DNA of 64,000 nucleotides from Pterobdella sp. o SKG-2022 (taxonomy: Eukaryota; Annelida; Clitellata; Hirudinida; Piscicolidae). The stretch covers positions 32,909,456 through 32,973,455 of the forward strand of contig OZ038320.1 of the NCBI GenBank assembly GCA_964035795.1, given 5' to 3'. The notes beneath the pieces are model-generated. The model searched no databases, was not told the DNA's origin, and was given only the letters and a program-made list of their open reading frames with translations. The stretch's first letter is position 1. The number at the start of each line of letters is the position of its first letter. The position numbers were made by a program, and so were the translations under genes. Shown here in pieces: positions 1 through 9,500 of this stretch.

Positions 1-3000
1 CTTGTTGACGTGAAGTAAAAGCTCATCATCGTAGTCATCATTTTCAGTCTCTTCTTGAATGGACTTTATCACATTTCGCACCTGATCGTTTAGTTCACTC
101 ACTTCTTTTTTGCTGTCTTTAATCATCTTGTGGAGTTTACTTCTACGATTTCTACTGTCGGCATTCTGACTTGTTTCAGAGCTTCTCACCATATCGATTT
201 CAGTTTCGTACCTGCTTAATTCTTGTTTCCTTTCTTCAATCATTTTATTTAGCTTTTCATACAAAACCTGTTGTTTCAATTCTTGCGGATAATTGTTAGG
301 GTCGGGAGGAGTATTTGTGAAATTTACATTTTCTTTTGATTTGCTCGGAATTTTTGTTCCATGTCTTATTTTTTGAGATTTATTTAACAGTTTATCAATA
401 GCAATTTTTTGTTTGAAATTGGGTGTTTGTTCTTCTTTGGCCAGTTTGAGAGAAAGTAATTTAGTAATTTGTATCAACTCATTCATCAATACATCGTCTT
501 CAGGATTTTTCAAAGGAGTTTGCTGGTAGAGAGTTAGTTTTTCGTTTTGAGAAATATATCTACTTCGTTTTCTATCTTTTAAGAGATTTTTTATTTTTGA
601 ACGATTTTCCAATCCTTGCTTTTTATGGTAGTTTTTTTTTTTGCTCAAAATACTTAAAATCATTCTTTTCAAATCCATAATTTTTTTGTGTGTTTTTTTA
701 CCTTTAATCCGCTTGATCTTTGCTCCTATTTTTATCTGGTTAGCATAGGCCTTTCTAGTTTGTCGTAGCATTTTTTTTTGTTCTTGCTTCAGTTGTTCCT
801 CTTTAGCTGCCCCCAGCAAAAGTCTTTTGGTTTTATCTATTTCTTTTTTCAGAGTCTGTTGTTCTTGAGAAACAAGAGCATTATTTTTTACTTTTTCTAA
901 CAAACGGCTTGTCTTTATAAATTCTTTTTCCAGTCGAGCATCGAAATGGATTTTTTGCGTGTTTTGAATGTGGTTCAAAAAAACTTCAGTAGTTTCAATT
1001 TTTTTATTAAGAGCGCACAAAGAGTTTTCTTTCCCTCCGTCTTTGAATCTTATGCTTCTATTATTAACATTGGTGGAGAGATGAGGTGTCAGACAAGGTG
1101 GTGAGTTGTACAAGATTGGAGGAACAACTCTACCATTGATGATTTCAAACTTTTTATAATTTTTTAGTTCATTATCTTCATCATTATCAGGATACACGGA
1201 GTAAACTGTGGTGATGTTGGTGTCTAGGTGGGAAAGGGATGTGTGGTTGGTAGAAAGTGAGAGGCATGAATTGGTTTCATTCGACCCAAAATTGTTGTTC
1301 TTTGTTAACTTTCTTATGACGCTTTGAGTTTGCTTCGGTTTCAAAGCTTTATCATGAGGTTCTTGGTTTTTTAGTTTTGAAGTTTTGATCTCCACATTTC
1401 GCTTCAAATATTCTGCAGAAAAGTTTTTAGCACTGGAAGCAAATGGAATGCCGTTTGTATGCCTGGAGAAAGACCTGTGATCAAGCAGTGGATGAGGCAG
1501 ACTCCTCCATGACCCACGAGACAACACACGTTTGTCCTTTTGAGATCTTATGTCAAAATCCAGCAAACTTCCGTCTTGGTCCATGAAGCTTTTTTCTCTG
1601 CTTTTCACCAGTGGCTTATTGAGTCCAATAAACTTCTTCCATAAAGCCATTCGTTGGCTTTGTTTCAAATTGTTTGCCGACATAGCAACTTCATTTTTTT
1701 CTTTATTCAAAGTATTTTTGTTCTTTTTGACTTTTTTAGTTGAATTTTGACGATCTTCAGAGTTAGAAAGAAGGCAAGTTTTTGATGAGTTTGTGCTTGC
1801 TCCACTTGCATCTGCTTCCTCTTTTTTTGTCTTATCAACGTTCATCACTAACTTTTTTTTAATTTCTCTCTCCATTTTATCCATAAGTTTGAAAAAGAAG
1901 TTTTGTGAGTCCATAGATTCATACCCCACTGTACTAATCTCACTCCTCATAGCTTGTCTCATCGATTTTTTAGGCATTTTAGAGCTCCTGGAAACTTTTA
2001 TTGTTGTATTTTGCCTCGTTGTTGATGACCTACTTTTCACACTTTTTCCCCAGTTGCTTCTCATTCCTAGTCTTTTACTGGTTAATTTGTCACTTCCTCT
2101 TATTTTTTTGGTAGTCTTTCCGGTTCTTTTACTTCCGCCTCCAACGGCTGTGCTCTTCTGGCTCGAGTCTACTGTTCTCTTGCTCGAGTCTACTGTTCTC
2201 TTGCTCGAGTCTACTGTTTTCTTGCTCGAATATTCTGTCTTTTTGCTTGAGTCCACTGTTTTGCTCGTACCATAAGTAGTAGCCTTAGTCCTACTACTAT
2301 AGTCTGTTTTTTCTGAATTATCTGATATTTGTCTGCCTCGAGAGCTTGTTTGGTTAGGACTTTCTGATATTGATATTTCGTTACTGTACATACTCGATTT
2401 AGCTAAATCTCTGTAAGCATTGTTTTTTTTCTGTATGTGAGTATTGTTAGTTTTCTGTATGTGAGTATTGATGGCTTTCTCTTCAGTAGAATTCAAAAGT
2501 CTTTCGATACATTTTTTGTATAATTCATAATCAAATGAATGTTCACAGCAGCATGAACAATAGGGCATGCAGCAGGAATAATCAGGACAAGCAGCAAAAC
2601 AAGGGTTGACATAGTTGTCTGGCATCATACAGCATGGATCCACACAGCAACAACATTTCTTTTTCTTTTTTTTAAGAGGTTTCGTCGGAGGAGGAACATT
2701 TAATGAGGGTGTTTCCACATTTTTGATTTGTTCTACTGGTTCAGAGCAACAGGGACAACAACAACAGCAAGGATTAGGGTTTACTTGTTTAGGAGGAGAA
2801 AAAGTTTGGTTGGGAGCTGGTTGCTGGTTTGCTTGCGGGAGTGGAAAGGTATTTTGCTTTTGTGCTTGAATTTGGTTACAATTTTGTAGAAAAGGAGGTG
2901 GGAGTGGTTGTGGTGTTTGTGGAGGAAAAGAAAGAGAAGGAGGAAAAGAATGAGGAGGAGGAAGAGAAGGAGAAAGAGGAAGAGAAAGAGGTGCATGTGG

Positions 3001-5466
3001 AAGAGGTTGAGTAGGCGGTAGGTTCGCGGTGTTTTCAGGTTTTTTTGTAGCTTCTTTGTCTGCGCAAGAGTCACAACAACAATCGTCTTGAGATGGAGGT
3101 GTGCCAACCGATCCTTGAGAAGATGAGGTTGTGCACTGACAAATATAACAACAGTTGGGTGTGTACTGGTAGTAACAGCATTGGTTGTCGCATTGGTTGC
3201 AACAGTTACAACAACATTGATTGGTGCATGGCGGATTAAAACAAGGAGTACAACAGCACTGGTTGGTGCAGGGAGAGCAACAACTTTGGTTAAAGCAGCA
3301 TGGGTTACATGGGCAGCACTTCGAACGTTTCTTACTCCGTCTCTTGTGTCTCTTGTCACAAAAACTGCTCAAAGAAGAGTTTGAATCCGAAGAGTTTTTT
3401 GCTAATTTGTTTTCTAATTTTTTCAAGTCACGTTTTGTTTTTTTCAGTTTTTTTCTCATCTTTGAAATGCACCTTTGATTGTCATTCTCTTTACATTTGG
3501 CCAAAGTTTTCGGACAGTTATTTTCATTCTCATTATTTAAATATTCGTAGTGGCTTATTTCATACTCAGGTAAACGTGGTGGCAATCTAGGTGCGTTGCA
3601 AAACGATGCTTCCAAGTATTCAGGAACAACGGGACTTTTTATTTTTTCATAAAGCCCCTCATCTTCGAATCTTTTATTTTGATATTTACATTCAGATTCT
3701 TCTTGATTAATTGGGGGTCTTCTCCGTGGGTAATCAGAGTGGCCACCGAAAGTGTTGATGGAAGTTTTGGACCTTCTTTGTTCAGGCAAATGGGACTTGG
3801 AGCAGGAGTGATCATCAAAATTGAATGTCAGTCTCTTTTTGTCTCTTTCTGGCGAGCACTTTACATTTTGAGAAAAGCGGTTTTTAGAATTATTTTTATA
3901 GTTCTTATAGAGGCAGTACTTTTCATAATCAGTGTATTTTCCTTTACTTGTTAGATGCCTGTCTGGCGAGTTGTTGCAGTTTTTGTTGCTCAGAGAGGTG
4001 TTGGATTTTGTGACACCGTTTTGAAATTCGTAAGTACCACAATATTTTGCTGCTCTTTTTATTGTAAAATCGTGTTTCTGGTCGGGGTTTTTTTTTTGTT
4101 TGCTTTTACTTTTTTTGATAGCATTATAATAAAAGGAAGTTTTCAAAGAATCTTCAATCACGTGACTGCATTTTTCAATGCAGTTTGCCGTGACCATTCT
4201 GGTATTTTCCTTTCGAGGGTCATCTGCATTGAGGAACCGGTGTTCCGATGAGGAAATGTTGTGGCTTTGGAGGTCGCTATTGGCATCTTCATCGCTCGGA
4301 GTTGAATCTTCTTTGTTTCTTTCCAAGTCGCAGGCTGGAAGACTATTTTTTTTGACTTTCATTCTTTTGTGACCTCTCAAAACTTTCCTCAACCCACTTT
4401 TTTCATTTCCTGATTTTTTTGCCAAGTTTTTTGGGAAAGCATTTTCAGAAGTGTCTGCGGGTTTTTTTCCACAATCAAATGTAATCAACTTTTTCCTTTC
4501 GCTGGTCGAGTTTTTAGATTGTATTTCACAAATAATGTTGTTACTTTTGTTTTTTAAAATAGATTTTTCAGACAATTGAAGATCTATTGAACAACTGAGG
4601 TTATTTTGATCCAAGCTCATTGGGCATTCCTTCTTTTCAGACATGCAAGATAACTCATTAATAGTGAGTGAATCTATGCTATTGACGTCATCGTCCGAAC
4701 TCTCATTTGCTAGCGATGTTGTGTTCAGAGAAGAGTTTTTTTCGTTGTTTGAATCTTTTTTTTGTGATACTGAAAAATCCTTAGCTGTTTTTTTTTCTAA
4801 TTCTTGTACTTCAGAAGTATTTAACTTGTTATTATCTTCTTCTAAACAAGACTGTTCGTCAGAGTCATCAGTTTCTGTTGTGGAAGCATCACTGTCAGAT
4901 TTTTTTGAAGACACTCTGGAAGCAAAGGGATCTATGTTCACAGGTGTCATCTTTCTCACCGACCCGTCTTTCTGCCCTTCCAACACTGATACAAACCTTG
5001 CTATGCTGAAGTCTTCTATGTTGGCGTTTTGGAACTTTCCCTCAAACATCTTTTGGTGCTTGTTTTCTGACTCAAAGTTTGGCAAGGCTGATGATACTCT
5101 TTCTTGAGAAGTCAAAATTTCTCTGCTGCTTTCTGGGAAGTCTTTTGTAAGACGACTACATATTTGAGGAAGGCAGAAATCTATGATGGAAGACTTGGAA
5201 GTATCTGACTTAGTATCATTACTTTTGTTTCTGGAAGTTGTAGGCTTAAAAGCCGTGAACCTTTGTGAAAGATGGTCAGAACTTTGGTGAAAAAGTTGAA
5301 GAAATTTCTCAGAAGTTTCTCTGTTAGCTTTCATGCATCCATGCTTCTTTGGGTTAGCTACATTTATTGGAATAAAAGTTTTATAAATATTATTGTTTTT
5401 ATTTTTATTTTTTTTATTTTTGACGTTTTTTCTTTTTATCAGGCATCTTCCTCGCAGTTTCATCAT
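1..5466 (-). CDS. Giant Cys/Pro-rich coiled-coil protein, paralogue B (3' end outside window)
   Basis: The minus strand is open in one frame from an upstream stop near 5560 to base 1, so the gene continues off the left edge. The first ATG pair is at 5466/5463, giving at least 1,822 codons without an intron. Seen in order: a basic Asn/Lys N-terminus (CLIKRKN, matching CLTKRKN of the + paralogue), a Ser/Glu-rich region, a Cys cluster (about 3380-3060) with repeated CC and CCC, a Pro-rich block (about 3060-2840), a second Cys cluster ending in FDYELYKKCIERLL, a Lys/Ser region with heptads KRTVDSS (2275-2161), the motif SFMDQDGSLL near 1600, a segment almost identical to the paralogue (about 1300-1065), and Lys/Glu/Gln coiled coil (about 1050-1). 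No signal peptide, so probably intracellular. I do not recognise the family. A structural or cytoskeletal role is a guess. The frame is certain; the function is unknown. Confidence 0.85.
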   Translation of the reverse strand, partial: MMKLRGRCLIKRKNVKNKKNKNKNNNIYKTFIPINVANPKKHGCMKANRETSEKFLQLFHQSSDHLSQRFTAFKPTTSRNKSNDTKSDTSKSSIIDFCLPQICSRLTKDFPESSREILTSQERVSSALPNFESENKHQKMFEGKFQNANIEDFSIARFVSVLEGQKDGSVRKMTPVNIDPFASRVSSKKSDSDASTTETDDSDEQSCLEEDNNKLNTSEVQELEKKTAKDFSVSQKKDSNNEKNSSLNTTSLANESSDDDVNSIDSLTINELSCMSEKKECPMSLDQNNLSCSIDLQLSEKSILKNKSNNIICEIQSKNSTSERKKLITFDCGKKPADTSENAFPKNLAKKSGNEKSGLRKVLRGHKRMKVKKNSLPACDLERNKEDSTPSDEDANSDLQSHNISSSEHRFLNADDPRKENTRMVTANCIEKCSHVIEDSLKTSFYYNAIKKSKSKQKKNPDQKHDFTIKRAAKYCGTYEFQNGVTKSNTSLSNKNCNNSPDRHLTSKGKYTDYEKYCLYKNYKNNSKNRFSQNVKCSPERDKKRLTFNFDDHSCSKSHLPEQRRSKTSINTFGGHSDYPRRRPPINQEESECKYQNKRFEDEGLYEKIKSPVVPEYLEASFCNAPRLPPRLPEYEISHYEYLNNENENNCPKTLAKCKENDNQRCISKMRKKLKKTKRDLKKLENKLAKNSSDSNSSLSSFCDKRHKRRSKKRSKCCPCNPCCFNQSCCSPCTNQCCCTPCFNPPCTNQCCCNCCNQCDNQCCYYQYTPNCCYICQCTTSSSQGSVGTPPSQDDCCCDSCADKEATKKPENTANLPPTQPLPHAPLSLPLSPSLPPPHSFPPSLSFPPQTPQPLPPPFLQNCNQIQAQKQNTFPLPQANQQPAPNQTFSPPKQVNPNPCCCCCPCCSEPVEQIKNVETPSLNVPPPTKPLKKKKKKCCCCVDPCCMMPDNYVNPCFAACPDYSCCMPYCSCCCEHSFDYELYKKCIERLLNSTEEKAINTHIQKTNNTHIQKKNNAYRDLAKSSMYSNEISISESPNQTSSRGRQISDNSEKTDYSSRTKATTYGTSKTVDSSKKTEYSSKKTVDSSKRTVDSSKRTVDSSQKSTAVGGGSKRTGKTTKKIRGSDKLTSKRLGMRSNWGKSVKSRSSTTRQNTTIKVSRSSKMPKKSMRQAMRSEISTVGYESMDSQNFFFKLMDKMEREIKKKLVMNVDKTKKEEADASGASTNSSKTCLLSNSEDRQNSTKKVKKNKNTLNKEKNEVAMSANNLKQSQRMALWKKFIGLNKPLVKSREKSFMDQDGSLLDFDIRSQKDKRVLSRGSWRSLPHPLLDHRSFSRHTNGIPFASSAKNFSAEYLKRNVEIKTSKLKNQEPHDKALKPKQTQSVIRKLTKNNNFGSNETNSCLSLSTNHTSLSHLDTNITTVYSVYPDNDEDNELKNYKKFEIINGRVVPPILYNSPPCLTPHLSTNVNNRSIRFKDGGKENSLCALNKKIETTEVFLNHIQNTQKIHFDARLEKEFIKTSRLLEKVKNNALVSQEQQTLKKEIDKTKRLLLGAAKEEQLKQEQKKMLRQTRKAYANQIKIGAKIKRIKGKKTHKKIMDLKRMILSILSKKKNYHKKQGLENRSKIKNLLKDRKRSRYISQNEKLTLYQQTPLKNPEDDVLMNELIQITKLLSLKLAKEEQTPNFKQKIAIDKLLNKSQKIRHGTKIPSKSKENVNFTNTPPDPNNYPQELKQQVLYEKLNKMIEERKQELSRYETEIDMVRSSETSQNADSRNRRSKLHKMIKDSKKEVSELNDQVRNVIKSIQEETENDDYDDELLLHVNK
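2161..2275 (-). repeat. 21-bp coding tandem repeat (heptads, consensus KRTVDSS)
   Basis: Inside paralogue B the sequence repeats every 21 bp in frame, giving about five heptads of the form K-(R/K)-T-V-D-S-S. Three copies are nearly perfect and two have drifted (one reads KKTEYSS). The + paralogue has no such repeat, so the array arose after duplication. Confidence 0.8.
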
Positions 5467-6558
5467 ATTGGTTTCAACTAGGAACAAAAAGACTCGTCTG
5501 TTCAAAAAAATATTGAAGTTATGTTGCAAAATATTATTGTGAAATGCGTTTGAAATTCAAAAAAATCTACTCAAACAAAGTTTCGCGCGTTTTTTGCCTA
5601 TCTAGAGCATAAAAATATAGTTTTAAATTATTTTCGAAACATAGTGGACGCTATCAAAAAATTTTTCAATTGAGAGGCTTGATGTTTCTATTGATTAAGC
5701 TCATAACTTCATGCCGGTAGTTTAAAGTATTTTTGAGTTTTTTCAATATAAAATAAAACTTCAATTTTTTTGATTAATCAATTTTTTAAAATTTTTAGTT
5801 TTGACTACTAAATGATCCAGCCAGCAAATTGACTCCAACTGAGTTTAACATTGTCAGAGCTGTGAGAACTTACAAAAGCAAAAGAGCCTTTCCATGAACT
5901 ACTTAATTATAAAAGAAACTGGAAACCAAGTCGTCTTTACTACTTGTTGTGGCTGTTATTCAGATCATTAATGTTTATTCATTAAATTTATATAAGTTTC
6001 CTTTTACTCACCACTGTGCCCTCCATTAACAAATATGTGATGTTGCATTGGTCTTTTGAGATGTTCTATTATTTTTTATTCGCAGTCAGTGTTTATGTTT
6101 TGGTGTGACGTAACTTGTTTTAATTTAAAAGTGGAATTGTAGAGTTCGACTTCACGAGTACAGAATAGAGTTAAAAATATTTTTGGATAATGAAGTTTTA
6201 CTCTGGAGTTTTTATTGAATTTCAAAGAAAATTTTAAAATAAATTTTGAATCAACTTTTAAAAAAAGGAAAAACGTAATACAATAATATCAACATAGGCG
6301 ATAGCAAAAAAATAATTAAACCAATAAAAATAAAAATAGTTTATACACAAAAATAGACATAGAAAAAATCAGTCTAAGCTATCTTTTCCTAAATCAAAAA
6401 TCGCCAATGAGAAATTACAGAAATAATACCTTTTGATGGAACAACATATGGTGACCCTAAATTAAGATCATAATTTTGAGCTTTTATTGATTTATAATAT
6501 TTATTAAAATTTTGAATAAATTTTTGAAACAGGAACTATCATATTTTATCTAATTAGT
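5467..6558. promoter_or_regulatory. Head-to-head spacer between the two giant genes
   Basis: This 1.09-kb AT-rich spacer lies between the divergent start codons of the two paralogues. No ORF, repeat or RNA gene is visible. By position it should hold both promoters. The two halves are not obviously inverted copies of each other, so if the pair arose by inverted duplication the non-coding flank has since diverged. No specific promoter element can be named. Confidence 0.4.
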
Positions 6559-9500
6559 ATGAACGAGATGCAAAAGAAATGTCTTACAAAAAGAAAAAAC
6601 AAAAAAAAATATGTTTGTGAAAAGCTTATCTGCATGCATGCCATTTTGCTTGATTTAAATAGAAATTTAAGGGAGTCATTCTGTTTCAAGCATACTCTCC
6701 CAAAAGTATGCAGCTTTGACCAGATCAAAAACAAACCAAATGACAACTTCAATTCAAAAAGTCCAACTAAATTTGATCCTTTCCAAAGATTACATAAAAC
6801 TAAAACAGATTTGTTGAAAAACTCTAAACTCCATTTCACCACCAATGAGAAATACAAAACTTCTCTTTACAACACCACCAACAACAACTCTAAGCACAAA
6901 CACAGGAATTATTATGATGATGATGATGATATGAGGTACCATTATAGCACATGTCCAACTAAGAAATCAAACCTCAAAAGGCCTTACAACCTCAATAATT
7001 ATGGCAGTCTACATATGGATTTGCATAGATCGAAGGAACCCAAAAGATCAAAGTCATATCTAAAACAACAAGACATTAATTATGATTTGTGCAACAACAG
7101 TCTCACAAACGAAAATGAGAACAACTGTCCAAAAATGCTACAGCTGCTAAACGATTGTTCCAAACTAAAATGCTTTCAGCATAGACATAACAGTGAAAAG
7201 TACATCAAAAAAGCCAAAAAAAAAATTCGCAAGACCCAAAAAGATCTTGAAAAACTAGAAAATTGTTTGAAGGACAGTTCATCATCTTCAAGTGAAACTA
7301 TTTGCACTTCTAAAAAAAAGCCCAGAAAATCTCCGTGCTGTGACTTTTGTTGCACTTGTACTCCTGATTGTTGTAGCTGTGATAAGTCATGCATGTACGG
7401 CAACCCCTGTTGCTGCTGTCGATGTTGCCAGTTCAATTGTGACGACTGTTCAACTAGTGAAAGTTCTGAAACGACCATTCAGCGTAAATATATTCCTCCA
7501 TCGCCTCCATTTACACCACTAACATCCTCGTCCCATCCCTCCACACCTTATAGACCCTCAAGGTTGTCGCATCACACTCCAGATTCGAGCAACCCACCAC
7601 CTCCCAAATATTCTAGTTCTTCCCCCTCTACACATACTCCTCCCATTCATTATTCTTCCGTACCTCCCCTTGCTTACGCTCCACCTTCTTTTACTAATTA
7701 CTCCCCTCCTACTTCTTCTGCGTCTAATCCGCCTGTTTCTTATCCATCTCCACCGCTTCAACATACTTACCATCCACCGCCTCAACATACTTACCATCCA
7801 CCGCCTCAACATACTTACCATCCACCACCTCAACATACTTACCATCCACCGTCTCAAAATACTTACCATCCACCGCCTCAACATACTTACCATCCACCGC
7901 CTCAACATACTTACCATCCACCTCCTCCACCTCCAATTTTTCCTTCTTCTCCTCCTCCTCATCCACCTCCTCCTCCTCCTTCTCATCCACCTCCTCCTCC
8001 TTCTCCTCATCCACCTCCTCCTCCTTCTCCTCATCCACCTCCTCCTCCTCCTCATCCACCTCCTTCTTCTCCTCATCCACATCCTTCTCCTCATTTACCT
8101 CCTTCTCTTGATCATTCTTCTCCTTGTTGTACACCTTCACCTTGTTCTCTTCAACCTTGTCGTTCTCCACCTCCTCCTCCAATTCCTCCACCCCGCAAAC
8201 CTTCCATCTGCAGCTATCCACCATCTCCCTCTGTACATGTTCCACCTCCTCCAGAACCTCGAATTACTTCTCCCAAAAAACCCCCACCGAGTAAACGTAA
8301 AAAAAAATGCAAAAAATGTTTTTGTTTTAGTTTCAATCCAGGTTGCGATATGTGTGACTATTTTGGAAATTGTTGTGGATGCATACCAGACTGTTGTTGT
8401 TGTCCCCAAGATTGTTGCGCATACTTGCCAGATTGTTGCGAATGTTTGCCAAATTGTTGCGGCAACTACATCAACCCATGCCTCAAATGTTGCAATTCAT
8501 TAGAATCCCCAGAAAACTCTTTAAAGGCGCCTATGCGACCCTGCTGTGATTCTTGTGGCAATCCTCAATGCCCATGTTGCTGTGATCGAATTGATTATGA
8601 TTTGTATAATAGATGTGTAGAACGGATACTGACAATCCAAGAAAAAGCAATGACCAATTGTGAGGAAGAAGAATGTTGCAAAGAAGAAGCCCCAAATGAA
8701 CAAAACAAAGAAGAGCAGTCTGAAAACATTCATGGTTTGGGAGCAAATGAACCAAGCAATAAAGAAAAAAGCAGTAAATCGCCCAAAAATAAAGGAACTA
8801 GATCTACCAAAGCAAAAAGTAGAAAAAGTAAAATTGTAAAAACTAAAAGTGGAAAAGATAAAAATGAGAGCAAAAGTGAAGCGGGTGAAGGCTCCGTAAG
8901 CTCCAGAACAAAAAATAAAACAAAAACTCCTAATAAATCAAAATTTGGGAAATCTGTTAACACTAACACCTCTAAAAAATTCAATAGAACTGAACAAAAA
9001 TCCAAGGCAACTACTCAAGGCAAAACTCCCAATGATAAGTCAACAAAATCTACAAAAGGACCGTCTCACACGACCATGTATAACACTCAAAATGTCTTTA
9101 CAAAACTTTTGGAAACGATGGAAAAATTATTAAATACCAAAGTTCTAGAAGAATCAAAATCCAAAAGTCGCATAAGAAAAACATCTCACAGAACTGAACC
9201 ATCTTCTAATGAAACAAAAGTGTACGCAAAAGAAATCACAAGCTCTTTCTTTGATTTGAAAAAAAATAAACAATTGTTGAAACTCGCGAAAAAGAAATTC
9301 GAAGACAAAACAAAACAGAGAAATGATAGTATAAGAAATGACAAAACGAGGCAAAAGGCTAATTTATGGGACAAGTTTAAAAAGTTAAACGAATTCATTC
9401 CGCACGGGCTGAGCGAGGGCTTCATGGAACAGGACGGCAGCTTACTCGGGACGCCCACAGGGAGTGTAAGTAAAAAAATCAAAAAAAGCGATTCTTCCGC

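Noticed and set aside
1550..3590. Several + strand frames (for example 1793..2275 and 2615..2869)
   Set aside because: They are antisense shadows of the minus-strand giant gene, whose single frame runs through all of them.
7558..8503. Arg/Trp/Met-rich or Leu/Ile-rich frames on both strands
   Set aside because: Shadows of the QHTYHPPP and poly-Pro coding repeats in other frames.
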